The notes under the pieces are model-generated. The model saw only the letters and a list, made by a program, of their open reading frames with translations, ran no database searches and was not told the origin of the DNA. The position numbers and the translations under genes were made by a program. From Antedon bifida (lineage: Eukaryota > Echinodermata > Crinoidea > Comatulida > Antedonidae), in NCBI GenBank assembly GCA_963402885.1, contig OY727095.1, forward strand, positions 19,349,001 to 19,413,000: a stretch of 64,000 bases of DNA, in the 5' to 3' direction. Of this stretch, positions 37,012 to 47,704 are shown one piece after another; position 1 is the first letter of the stretch; each line of letters begins with the position of its first letter.

Positions 37012-37301
37012 CAATATGGACACCCCTCGAAAGGAAAATGGAATAGTCCAGGCGCCGTAGCGGGCCGTACAAACGTCTCTCACGCATGACATCGTCCTCA
37101 TATTCCGAGATCCACGTGATCACGGCGAGGGGAGGCGGGAGGGATTGCTATACAGGTAGGTATCTCACTCATAGACTACCAACACCACTGTTGGTTTGTG
37201 TAGTCTATTTCGTGAGATCCCTACCTGTATAGACTCTACATATGCCAGAGTAGCACCGGCATCAGGAGGAGGGCGTGATTGTGACTAAAACCAAACTTAC
37301 C
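37012..37301. repeat. displaced terminal region of the DIRS-like element
   Basis: It contains the second copies of the 95-bp (37012-37106) and 45-bp (37203-37247) repeats, plus a hairpin made of CTATACAGGTAGG and CCTACCTGTATAG. It lies between the two divergent element halves. Confidence 0.8.
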
Positions 37302-38350
37302 CTACTTAGAAGGCCGACAAATCGCCGACGCTACGGTCGCCTGGGACGAGACAACGTCCTGAAGGTAGCACGATGAAAAAGTGGTCTGAGCTCTCCACCA
37401 TGCCGCCGCTAAAATATCCGAAACGGGCACACCCCGAAATAACGCCCACGAAGCCACTGAGCCACGCACCTCGTGCATATGAGCTGGCGGCGGCAAGCGT
37501 GAAGATGCATACGCTGACTTGATGGCGGAAACGACCCAACGGGCTATCGTATCCTTAGAGGCGGGGCCATGGGGTTTTATTGTCGTCACAAACAGATGTG
37601 ACGTTCCGTTTCGTAAATGTTGCGTGCGATTAACATATATTTGTATCGCACGCACTGGGCACCAAAGCCTGTCTTCTCGCACAGAGGAGTGCGAGGAAAT
37701 TTTAGAAATAAAAATGGTTGGTGGAGAGTGATTCAGGGTTTGGGTCTTTGCTAAGAACCCTGCTCGGAAAGTGAGACGAACACCGTTGTTCTCAAACCGA
37801 ATATGGCCAGGGTCTAAGGAAAGTGCGTGAATCTCACCCTTACGCTTACATGACGCTGCGGATACTAGAAACGCAGTCTTAATAGAAACATCGAGCAGAG
37901 AAGCTGAACCAAGGGGTTCGTATGGCGGTTTTGTAAGGGCCTCAAGGACCGAGTTTAAGTCCCACCGGGGAAGCAAAGACCGCACGGGAGGTCGAACATT
38001 AAACATTCCTCTTATCAGCATCGATAGTTCTAAAGAGGAGGATACTGACGATCCGTCGGGAAACCTCGGTAATACTACCGCAATAGCTGACCGGTACCCC
38101 GCTATGGTTCTGACCTGGAGTCCCGACTCAAATAGGTCATGGAGGAACCGGGAGACTTCGCCTAGAGAGGCGGAATGAGGATCGATTTCATAACCGGCAC
38201 ACCATTGATAAAAACGCTTAAGGCGGCTGTTGTATAGTGTTCTTGTCGACTCCCGTCGAGACTGGGCTGCCAACAAGGCAGGCCCGTCTGGAATTCCTGC
38301 ACTTCTGAGGCGATTCCTGACAAGGGCCAGGCAGTCAGCGTCAGGGATTG
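37302..38350 (-). CDS. tyrosine recombinase of the DIRS-like element
   Basis: This is the phage-integrase-like enzyme that would integrate the circular DNA copy without an aspartic protease or DDE integrase. The minus-strand frame is open upstream to 39338, but recognisable recombinase text starts near 38330 with ADCLALVRNRL, then RRESTRTLYNSRLKRFYQW (core-binding region). The catalytic region shows AASCKRKGEIHAL (first Arg), MHEVRGSVASWALF (His-x-x-Arg) and AAWWRAQTTFSSCYL (Trp/His position and Tyr nucleophile). The complete R-HxxR-W-Y set is visible and the frame ends at a stop at 37302. The start is unclear because the frame overlaps RNase H. It might still be active, though the element is rearranged. 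Confidence 0.85.
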
Positions 38351-39478
38351 CAGGTTGTGAAGGCCCAGCCGGGCCCGGGATTGAACTAAGAGATCGGGCC
38401 GAATTGGCAGGGTCCTGGGCTGAGAATAAAGCAGACTCAGCATTGTGGGAAACCAAGTTTGGCGAGACCACCATGGAGCTACCAGGAGGATTTTGCATTG
38501 ATGGCGGCGAATGTGAGATATGACCAGAGGGATGAGGGAAAGAGGCGGAAAGGCATACGCCCACATCCCGTTCCATGAGATCGACAGGGCGTCGGAGGCC
38601 CAGGCCGTGGCTTCTGGGTACCGGGAGCAAAAAATCGGAAGTTGAGCATTCCGGTTCGTCGCAAACAGGTCGATGAGAGGTCGTCCAAACGTGTTGAAGA
38701 TCTGTTGGACGACGGCTGTCGATAACATCCACTCGGTCGGAAGGACAGAGCCCTTGCGACGGGAGAGGGCATCGGCAATCGTGTTGAGTTTGCCGGGAAT
38801 GTGAATTGCTTTTAGGTGGATCCCCTGCTGGTGGCACCAGTTTAGGAGCTGCCATGTGTAACAACACAGGGTTGGGGAGTGCGTCCCGCCCTGACGGTTG
38901 ATGTAAGATACCACCGTGGCGCTGTCGGACAGCACCAAAACAGCCTCCCCGTGACATAAGTGGAGCAGGCTGTGTAGAGTATTTGAGACTGCAAGAAGTT
39001 CTAGGACATTTATGTGGAGGGCTGATTCCAACATGGTCCAGGTTCCCGCTACCTGCTCGGAGGGCGCATGACCGCCCCACCCAGAGAGGGAGGCGTCGAC
39101 GGTGACTCGCACCGACGGAATAGGATCGGAGAAAGGTTTTCCCCCGTCCAACCCTCCTGGTTGAAGCCACCACTGAACGTGAGAAGCTACGAATGTATTT
39201 AGCGGGACCTGGGCCAGAATGTTTCTGGAGGAAGGGGAAAAATGATAAAGGAGGTGGAGTTGCATCGGACGCATGTGAAGTCGGCAGTCCGGAACTAAAT
39301 CTACGAAACTCGCAAGGTATCCCAGAACTTTCAGCCACATCAGGGCTGGAGATGATGGTCGGGACAACAGGAGTTTTATCGCTGCCCGACAGGTCTCTAT
39401 GCGAGCTTGTGATGGGAACGCCAGGGACCGAATGAGATCTAGACGGGCCCCAAGAAACAGTGGGGACTGAGACGGGGT
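38162..39478 (-). pseudogene. RT C-terminus and RNase H domain of the DIRS-like element
   Basis: Reading on - from about 39478: SQSPLFLGARLDL is the polymerase connection, followed by WLKVLGYLASFVDLVPDCRL. The RNase H domain then shows VTVDASLSGWGGH (Asp), INVLELLAVSNTLHSL (Glu), VLVLSDSATVVSYINRQGGT (Asp) and IPGKLNTIADALSRRKG (final Asp). A conserved tail follows (DLFATNRNAQLPIFCSRYPE, ending in LVAPWWSRQTWFPTML). The frame stays open to 38162, overlapping the recombinase. It is cut off at the 5' side by the rearrangement, so it is the displaced continuation of the polymerase at 36340-37011. Confidence 0.85.
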
Positions 39479-40250
39479 GAGAACTGATTTTTGATAATTG
39501 ATAATGATTTAATAAACGCCGACCTCACGTTCTGGCAAACGGTAACTGCAATGATGAAAACACAACAATATAACAGAAAATTCGCTTCAACTCTTTTCTC
39601 TAGGCTAGGCCAAGCTAGGCAAAATAGGCCTAAATTAAGCTACAATACAATATGAATATGATCTAAATAACAAGATAGATAAAAACGAGCAACTTACAAT
39701 AACTGATATCCACTAGGGGAACGGTATGTCCGTGTTGCAGTGTATTGTTAAGCTTTAAGTTTTATTAATTAAGTCAAGCAATATATTTTAATCTCTTCTT
39801 CAATTCAACCAAACAACTTTCGTCACCAAGGCTACGTGCGCGTACGCAAAAACACGTTGAGCCCTCAAGTAGTTAACATAATGCAAACGATTATAAAACA
39901 ACACACTCCCCCTATAGCGTTAACAATGCTATTAAATGATAATTAAGTCTTATGCCTCTTCTAAAAACAGCATCACTATCTCAGACACTGGTCATAGAAA
40001 CATCTTCGCCACTCCTTTTCTTATCATCTTTTGTTTGTTTCCTAATAAAAACCCTATTATTACTCGAATTATGCCATCATTCTTTAAACTATGTACACAG
40101 TTCTCTAAGATAAGTATATTTTTGTTTATATTGAATAAAATTAAAGGGAAATAATATTGTCGCCTGCATAGGTTAACCTGTTACATCTAGTCCTTATGTG
40201 TTGAATATAAAATAATGATGAAAAAAAACATTACTTACCAATCACAGTTA
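39479..40250. other. non-coding stretch after the DIRS-like element
   Basis: AT-rich, no recognisable gene. TAGGCCTA-type motifs occur near 39600-39630. The right flank of the rearranged element must start close to 39479, but no short duplication could be matched to the left side. Confidence 0.4.
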
Positions 40251-40253
40251 TGT

Positions 40254-42350
40254 CCTTGCCTCTGACTTTGTCAATTGCGGAGTCCATGGTCTTGTTCCGA
40301 AATGCTTCAATTGATGGACATGTATATTAGTGATTGGCTTCTCTGATGGGTTGATAATGAAACGAAACCCCATTTACAAAAAGAAAATAACCGTTGGTAC
40401 TGAAGTTATTACCACTCAGTAAAATGTTGTAACTTAAAACAAAATCCCCAAAATGCATATTCTTGAACTTTGGTTGTGAATACCAGTGATGTACGAGATA
40501 GTTTTGTGCACAGACCTGTCGGCCTCAAAAGTAAAATAAAATGATATCAAATCAAGATCAAATTACATGGAACATATACATTTTTAATTAAGAGTTGTAT
40601 ATTAATTAGGCCCGAGTTAAGTATTTGATTGCTTTTTTATTAAAATTGTATTCATCTGATACGTTTAAATTAAATTCATCCTCACTAGTACTATATTATT
40701 TAAGATTAATTTAGACATATTTGCATTTCTTGGATTATAGTGAGTGATAATACATTTTTGAATTAAATACAGTACATACCCACTTTAAATTAATTGATGT
40801 TGCAACACTTTCAACTTTCATGGCAACCTGCTCTCCACAAGTTGGGCACATTATGGGAATTGTCGTGTTGGCAAGGTCCATTAGGCAGGATGCATACGCA
40901 ATCTCACCTATCTGTTTTTGTGTCTCATCAAGACTTTCTAAGTCACGCCTACAAGTGCTACTACTGTCGTCTTCCAATTGCTCCTCCTCTTGTTGGTTTT
41001 CAATATTTTGAATCTTCAGCTCATGCAGCGTGAAAAGTTTAGTGATGTCAACTGGTCCAGAAGTGCTATGTACAACATGTATGCAATGTAATTCAAAATT
41101 CAATTTGGCATTTAAAAGAGTATCTACTTAGGCACCGTCAGCTTGAACAAGTTTGACTGAATATAAAATATAAGCTGAGATCTGTAAGTGTAATTAAAGA
41201 AATTTGGGATATCATCTCTTTTTATGTAGATACTATTAAACCAAAGAAACTGCAAAATGATAAGGCTATCTAAATTCAAAACAGGTTGACTAAAAGTATC
41301 TTCATAATACAAGTGGATTGCTTTTGGAAGCATGCAATCCTGAGTCAAAACCCATGGAGTACCGTCTCATTTTATGAGTTAACAAGTTTTACTGTATGTA
41401 TGATATAATGAAGGAAAAGGATTAAGAAAAGAAAAGCTGTATTATTAATACTTGGATTTTTCGTTTGTCGTTCAATAATTTTTAAAAACAACTTGCTTCA
41501 CAGACATATCAATGTTAAAGCTCAGGTACAGGCATGAATTTTAAATATAATATCTGGTTAATTGTACATAAATCAAATATTTGTAACAGAAATCAAGACG
41601 AAAAAACATGAATTTCCCTTAATATGGTCAAATACAAAATTTTGCAAAATTCTGCCATAAAAACCAGGAAGACTTTTTTCAGTAGTTAGGTAGTTTAACC
41701 TAATGTAATAACATGTCTTGTGACTCCCTAGAAGGTAAAAAAAGATGGTGGATATACGGTGGATAATTTTTGCTATAGCATGAAAATAAAAATCTGAAGT
41801 TGAATAAAAATATCAGAAATGTAAAATTCAAGTTATATTACCTATATTTAGTTATCTGATAACATTTGTTACCACACCGTTTATTTTTCATAGCTTTTTA
41901 AAATGCCTCTCTATTTACAAAATTTGTGTACAAAAGAATAGAGATTTTACTGTGTAATTTGAACTATCCCCCCACTGATAAGAAAGTGCTTATTTTCAAC
42001 AAGCTCCTGTAACACAAATAAAATCCAAAAAATTATGAAACATAGGGGAAGCTATAGATCGATAATTATTGGAATGTATGATAAATAGAAATTTTTTGCC
42101 CGCACCTGGCCTTTAAATCATCAAACTCATCTGTCTGCGGAAACCATGTTGCATCAGAGTCAGCCTGATCGGAGTTGATTGAATCAGCACCAACCTCAGA
42201 TATATTATCACAAACTACTTCTTCATCACTAAAAAATGAATATATTTTGTATCTAAAAATAAAAACATTTAGGGATAGGAATTGTTCCCCAATCTCTTCT
42301 TGATACCGTTCATACGCTGATAGCAAAGCTATTCTCATCCTATCGTGCAA
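40254..42350 (-). pseudogene. zinc-ribbon transposon-type gene, 3'-truncated
   Basis: Minus-strand exons appear in order: MRIALLSAYERYQEEIGEQF (about 42350-42280), an acidic exon SEVGADSINSDQADSDATWF (42240-42100), and a longer one (41035-40760) with acidic QQEEEQLEDD, then IPIMCPTCGEQVAMKVESV, a C-x2-C zinc ribbon continuing LKWVC. A further exon (about 40460-40254) reads LSYNILLSGNNFS and PSIEAFRNKTMDSAIDKVRG, with one stop between. I recall this order from a multicopy invertebrate family whose later exons carry a GDGR-DSPG motif and which I suspect is Kolobok-related, but I cannot confirm that. The later part is absent before the DIRS-like element. Confidence 0.4.
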
Positions 42351-42545
42351 TAAGTTTTTTTTTGTTTTTTACTCTCCATATCTCGTCGTCGAAGCAGCAG
42401 AGACCTGGTAGACGATATATTATTATCACAAACTACTTCTTCATCACTAAAAAATGAATGTATTTTGTATCTAAAAATAAAAACATTTAGGGATAGGAAT
42501 TGTTCCCCAGGAACTCTTTACCTATCATACAATCTCTTCTTGATA
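42206..42545. repeat. local duplication of a ~90-bp exon segment with an inserted 105-bp block
   Basis: TTATCACAAACTACTTCTTC through GGGATAGGAATTGTTCCCCA occurs at about 42207-42292 and again at 42421-42509. A 105-bp block at about 42308-42412 (TTCATACGCTGATAGCAAAG to GCAGAGACCTGG) recurs at about 43612-43713, immediately left of the HARBI1-like gene at 43886. Confidence 0.75.
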
Positions 42546-42649
42546 CTTTATATGCTGATTTGCAAAATTAGTACCTTTCCATTGGCATTTCACCAAGTGA
42601 TGATATTGAACTTTGGGAGCAGCTCAACTGGTGAACTCCTTTTATAATA

Positions 42650-43605
42650 GGTGTAGATGTTATTGGGTCCTCATCTGACTCTATTTGATGCCCAAACCTA
42701 GATAGTAAATGCAATAATACAGGACACAGTACAGTTAGAGTAGTTAACTAGGATATAGAGTGGTAGTGCTCTGGGCATCAGTGCTTACCTTTAAGTGTTC
42801 TTACCCTTAAAAGTGATATAGCAGGTACTCGTGACTATCTGCACAAACAAATTCAGTCAGCCCTGCAGTTTTGTGATGGTGCAATGGTGGTGGTAGTAGT
42901 AGTACATAGTACAACAGTACCTTATAGGCTTGTTATAGTAGTAGTTGTAATTGTGATTTGTTAAGACTTCATTGCAATTGCATGGACATTGATTAGATCA
43001 CCGCCAAGCAGAAAGCAGTAAAGTAGTTACAAAACCACTAAATATTAATAAATCATTCTTTGACCAGGCAGGAAACATACTTCAGCTTAATTTAGAAACT
43101 TTATGTCTATCTTGTACCACATGCCAACTGTGTTACTATTGGAAACAGAAAACAGAGCTTGTGAGTGTCGGTATGTTATTGTTAGTAATTAGTAGTTAGG
43201 TCTGGTGGTAGTACTAGTACAAGTAGTATGTATAATAGGCCTAGCCTAGTATTGAATTATCTATCTGCCCTCATCTGCCCAGTCGGTCCTGCAGCTTCAT
43301 CATTTCTACTTAGGGCCTAGCCTAGGCCTAGGTATTGTTAGATTGCTAGACTAGGACTAGCCTATTCTAGGCCTATAGTGTAGGCTAGTACTACTGTAAC
43401 CTAGTAGTAAATAGTAGGCTAGGCCTAGCCTAGACGTAGTAGTAGTAGTAGTAGGCGCCGACTGACCCACAACGGAGATCCGGGAGAGCGAGTGGCTTCT
43501 ACCCTCCTCCAGCCAACACAGGATACCTACCAGAAGTCCATTAAAACGTCTGCAATTTCGGAATCCCCGCATTTGTCCAGGCCTACTAACTGTATCTTCA
43601 ACGTT
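42650..43605. other. non-coding stretch with TAGGCCTA cluster
   Basis: No gene recognised. TAGGCCTA-type motifs and a (GTA)n run are dense at 43230-43455. Short reading frames on both strands are built largely from these motifs. Confidence 0.45.
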
Positions 43606-43885
43606 TGTCATCGTTCATACGCTGATAGCAAAGCTATTCTCGTGCTATCGTGCAATAAGTTTTTTTCGTTTTTTACTCTCCATTTCTCGTCGTTGAAGCA
43701 GCAGAGACCTGGGGCAGATTGCTATAAGCGGTCTATAAACGGTCTTAGCACTTAGCTGGCTATAATTCGTGACCTAGCAAGTAGTCTTATATTATAGACC
43801 ATTGCTATACCGCGGTCTAACCTGTGAACGGTCTTTAAAATTAAAGCCTACTCGAGGGAGTCTTAAACCTATTTTTGTTGTCAAC

Positions 43886-44570
43886 ATGGCGTTGCCGATA
43901 ATAGGCCTTGGTATTATTGATCGTGAAAGACCACGCATTGAACAAATTTTCCATGATAGATCACATCCTTTGGATACATATAATGACGATGAACTGTATA
44001 GAAAATATAGATTTCCTCGCGCTGAAATTTTAATGTTAATAGATTTAATTATAAATGATTTAAGGCAATCAAATAAAAATCATTCGGTTCCGCCAGTTCT
44101 ACAAGTGTGCACAGCTCTCCATTTCTATGCTACAGGTGTGATGCATAATGTATCTGGTGACAGCAGGTAGTCCTTTTTTATCGCATAATCTATTAAATAT
44201 TTGTTTTATTGTAATAAAAATGCAATCGTTACTGTATTTTATATATATAATTATTTTAAATGACAATTTAATGGACAAATGTAGTCTTACAAAACTGTAT
44301 TCCCTTTTTTTAAAGGAATTCATGAATCGACAGTTTGTAGAATAATTAGAAAGGTTTCTCTGGCATTTGAGGCCAAACTAAAGCTCTGTCTACACTATCA
44401 AATTAGTTTGACAAAAAAAGTGTGATGTACCCAAATATGGTAGTGATATGCCCAAATATGGTAGTGATATGACATCATCATGTCCATATATGGGCACATC
44501 ACATTTTTTTGTCACATAAAATTTGATAGTGTAGACAGAGCTTAAGGCAATATGTTACCTTTCATAACAA
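43886..44570 (+). pseudogene. HARBI1-like transposase N-terminal region, interrupted by a MITE
   Basis: The frame begins MALPIIGLGIIDRERPRIEQ and continues DDELYRKYRFPRAEILMLID and ALHFYATGVMHNVSGDS, the N-terminal region of HARBI1-like proteins. After an apparent intron (44167 to about 44314, acceptor imperfect) comes GIHESTVCRIIRKVSLAFEA, the helix-turn-helix-like segment. At 44379 a 161-bp MITE interrupts the codons for KL-RQYVTF, which rejoin in frame if the insert and one TAA are removed. No DDE part follows, so the copy is truncated as well as interrupted. The convergent Myb/SANT-like remnant at 44850-45815 suggests this was a complete Harbinger element. Confidence 0.7.
44382..44542. 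mobile_element. Tourist-like MITE with TAA duplication
   Basis: The ends AGCTCTGTCTACACTATCAA and its inverse at 44523-44542 form strong terminal inverted repeats, flanked by TAA at 44379-44381 and 44543-44545. The inner part contains two copies of CCAAATATGGTAGTGATATG. The 3-bp TAA duplication fits a PIF/Harbinger-mobilised (Tourist-type) MITE. It sits in the coding sequence of a Harbinger transposase. Confidence 0.85.
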
Positions 44571-44849
44571 CAACCACGAAATTATAGCTATTATATATAA
44601 CTATAGTAGCACCAAATGGGAGAATTGTTAGGGATATGATTGCCCACAAGACAATGCATAAAGTTCATATTATGTAAAAATATTTTAATTAAAACCGTAT
44701 TCTCACAATGAATCAATTGATTTAAATACCGTACTGTTTGATTATTTAGGTTTTAATTTTAATTAATTAAATTACTATTGTATTTACAAAAGTTTGATTT
44801 GATTATACAGTATAAATTATTAATATTAAATTATTGTTCAATCACATAA

Positions 44850-45815
44850 ACTTGTGGCAATGGCAATTTCTAAATTTAATTTCTGTTGCTCTAGATTTAA
44901 TTTATTTATTTCCTCGTTCAATTTGATTTCTTCAGTTTTGTTTTTTTGAATTTTTGACCAGCTTGACGCCCCAGTCCATATATTCATCCTATAAATTTCT
45001 TTTCCTTTGTGATGATGCGTTACTCATTTGGATCATTTAACTGCTGGCTCGTTATGGTTGGTTGTAATTGAATGACATCATTTAAGTCATCATCATTACC
45101 TGAAAATAAAATTTTAACATTTACTTCCTATTTTTATAACAATATAAGCCTAATTTAATTAATCATAACAATGGGTTTTAACTTACTACCAGTTTCTATA
45201 TATGTTTCACACCCTGTCGAAACACCAAACATCGCACTATTTAGTCCTCCGTAGATGTCACAAATAATTTTAGAAATTTTGCTCATTTTATGAGGTGGAC
45301 CACCGCCGGCCCCTGGATGTTCTTAACCTACAAAATTAAATTAAATACTTCACTTTATCATATATGACTTAATTATGTCATTTTCTAGACTTAGCTACTT
45401 TAATATTAGCCTATACTTATACTATAATATAGGTTTACTTTGTGAACACAGCTATACTAGGCCTAGTCTACCTAGCCTTTATTTTCTGCGTTTATTGTTT
45501 ATTATTGTATTAATTAAACATATTCTTAAAAGGAAATATATGGGTAAGATTTGTTTTTAACTTATTGATATCTTTTTTGGTTTCCGCCACTAAGTTCTTC
45601 CACTTTTTTTTTATTTCTTCTCGCGTTCGTTGAACTCCAGGATTAATTGCATTTATGCTATATTACAAATTATGTCCCATTGCTTTCTTTTAATTTCAAC
45701 ATTAACATTCGCATTTAATTGCGATAGCAGTATTGTTTTTGATTTGTTAAATAGCTCGACTAATGCTATCTTTTCACATTCTGAAAACGCCGGCCTTCTT
45801 TTATTCACCTTCATT
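44850..45815 (-). pseudogene. Myb/SANT-like accessory protein remnant of the second Harbinger element
   Basis: On - the text MKVNKRRPAFSECEKIALVE starts near 45811. After one frame change it continues INPGVQRTREEIKKKWKNLV, the Myb/SANT-like trihelix pattern (SECEK..., KKKWKNL). A second exon (about 45315-45190) reads GGGPPHKMSKISKIICDIYG, matching the Gly/Pro linker seen in this family. A third (about 45110-44850) shows EEIKLNEEINKLNLEQQKLN, a coiled coil. Frameshifts are present. The orientation, convergent with the transposase remnant at 43886, is the usual Harbinger arrangement. I did not find terminal repeats for this element. Confidence 0.6.
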
Positions 45816-45909
45816 TTTACACATGTAAACTGAATTGTGATTTGAGCGAGTGTGACGAACATAACCTTATTTGGTATTATACGTGTAAAGTGCGCCCTCA
45901 AGGCCTATA

Positions 45910-46980
45910 TAATAATATCCAAATTTTGTCTTTTCACACCTAGTCAGAGTAGTCTGAAATGACAGTAAGTTTAAGATCGTTATCAGTATCATCCCCTATA
46001 TCTGCGGTCTTCTTTTTTAGCTACACGGACGGGGTGCCACCGGGTGGCATGAGCGGAGGCCTACATCAGTACACGCAAATTAGCATGACGTAACGTTTTT
46101 CAACAACATCGCGAGTATGCTATATATCTATATTATGTTTTAAAATTACAAATCACAAATTATAACTCTTGCCTCTTGTACAAAAATGAAGTTTTTTGAA
46201 CAAATAGTTCTCGAGAAAATGCAATTTCAGTTTACTTGTTACTTTAAGACTGCTCGCCGGCTTTTGAAAATTGTCTCCTATCTTTTAACACTAGCCGGTC
46301 TGAAAATAATATCATTTATTAATAAACCAATTTTGTTGATATTCAATAGGCATGGTCTGAAAGTATATACCTATCTACACCCAAAAATTCAGAACGATAA
46401 CTTGAAAACTGTAGGCGCTATCATTCTAACAAACAAACAAACATACATACATACAAACAAAGTAAATACTATACTTGGCAAAATTTTATTTGCCAAGTAA
46501 CAAAAACACGCGATCGATTACATATACCTCCTTGGCGGAGGTAAATGAAAGATTAGTTGTTGCTGTTAAAATTATGAATTATGAAAAAAAAAAATGATAA
46601 ACTACCTGATTACAAGATTTAAAGTCATTATTTGTTGGGGAATACCTGATTTTTCCGTCGTAACAACAACACAGCACAAAACTTATTCGACCAATCACAA
46701 CAATTTCTGACAATATTACTACGCCGAATACGAACATATTTTAATGAAATAGTGCTATGACTTATCGTCTTTCCGATTTTAGTAGACTTTTTCTAAGGTT
46801 TTTTATCATAAAATTCAAGTTGAATAAAAAAAATCTTTTGTTGCAATTTTGTCTATTTTGGTAGTTGACACTGTAGATTGACTGGACTATAATAAAAAGA
46901 ATTAGTTTCCATTGGGGTCCGACTAAAATATCAAAGGCACTAAACAACATTGAAAATAAAAAGTATGAAATAGAGATAAA
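45910..46980. other. non-coding stretch with a dispersed repeat ending in a hairpin
   Basis: No gene recognised. The segment from about 46140 to 46550 ends in a CAAA/CATA-rich tail and the hairpin ACCTCCTTGGCGGAGGT (46525-46541), which looks like the 3' part of a dispersed repeat. Its 104-codon frame (46186-46500) has no recognisable domain. Confidence 0.4.
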
Positions 46981-46984
46981 CAAA

Positions 46985-47690
46985 CTACCATATCCCATGC
47001 ATCGTCCCATGCATCTCTTATCCATACAATAGGCAATGATGTGGCGCGCATATTTCCTGCTGGTGTAAATGTTTTTGGTCCATTTGCCATCCAGTCCATT
47101 TTTTTCTGATATTGTCTTTGAATGGTTTGTTGATACTAACATCCAAAGGCTGCACCATGGATGTCGGACCTCCTGGAATAACCGTATTATCGGTATGCCC
47201 ACTCTTAATTTGTCATTAAGAACACGACCGGGCCGTCGTTCCCATACCTTTTCAATCCATTTGTTACAGCCATCCTCGTCCATCCACCCCTTTTATGAAG
47301 GATGAGTCCTGGTGGGAAGATGTCCTTTGGCATAGTTTTCCTCTTGAAAATGACCATTTTAATTTTGTACCATCAGCCATGCATGCGATGTGCTGTTTTT
47401 CATGGCCAGTTGTTTTTACCATAATCGTATTTTCTCCCTTCTTACTGACTGTCCGATTGCCGGTAATGTCAAAGTACATTGGCATTTCGTCCATGTTGCC
47501 AATGTGTGCAAGATTATATTCATTGGCCTGTCTAAGTCGAATAATATTCTGTTGAAAAGACGTAATTTGTTCTTCCATGTCTTTTGGAAGTTTTTGTGCC
47601 ATTTTTGTCTTTTGGCGCAAGCATAAGTTGTGTTGGCACATAATTCTTGTACACCAAGTGGGGTTTGCCGTGAAGTCCACGGATTGTTGG
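46985..47690 (-). pseudogene. pogo-type (Tigger-like) DDE transposase fragment
   Basis: On - the text runs WCTRIMCQHNLCLRQKTKMA (end of the CENP-B-like DNA-binding domain), then NLAHIGNMDEMPMYFDITGN (first catalytic Asp), HIACMADGTKLKW, GWLDEDG-type text (WMDEDGCNKWIEKVWERRPG) and MVQPLDVSINKPFKDNIRKK, the conserved end of the catalytic domain. Frameshifts separate the segments. The N-terminal helix-turn-helix is missing. The fragment is joined directly to a piggyBac transposase fragment at its 5' side. Confidence 0.8.
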
Positions 47691-47704
47691 TTTGGTACCA
47701 TATC

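Larger units (their letters stand above)
34565..39478. mobile_element. DIRS-like tyrosine-recombinase retrotransposon with inverted right half
   Basis: The left half on + carries a gag-like gene and a reverse transcriptase that stops just past its YLDDW active site (37011). Then come terminal-type repeats, followed on - by the tyrosine recombinase, RNase H and the missing C-terminal end of the polymerase. The two halves break at about 37011 and 39478 inside the same polymerase gene, so an intact element would read gag-RT-RH-YR on one strand. The 95-bp repeat is direct here although DIRS termini are inverted, which fits inversion of the right half. The element is visibly GC-richer than its surroundings. 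It is related to DIRS1 by gene content. Confidence 0.85.

Noticed and set aside
37306-39435. Several extra long frames on both strands in the DIRS-like element
   Set aside because: They arise because the GC-rich coding has few stops in other frames; only the frames with RNase H and recombinase motifs are real.
46186-46500. 104-codon frame as a gene
   Set aside because: It has low-complexity composition, ends in a CAAA/CATA-rich tail and a hairpin typical of a dispersed repeat, and shows no domain.
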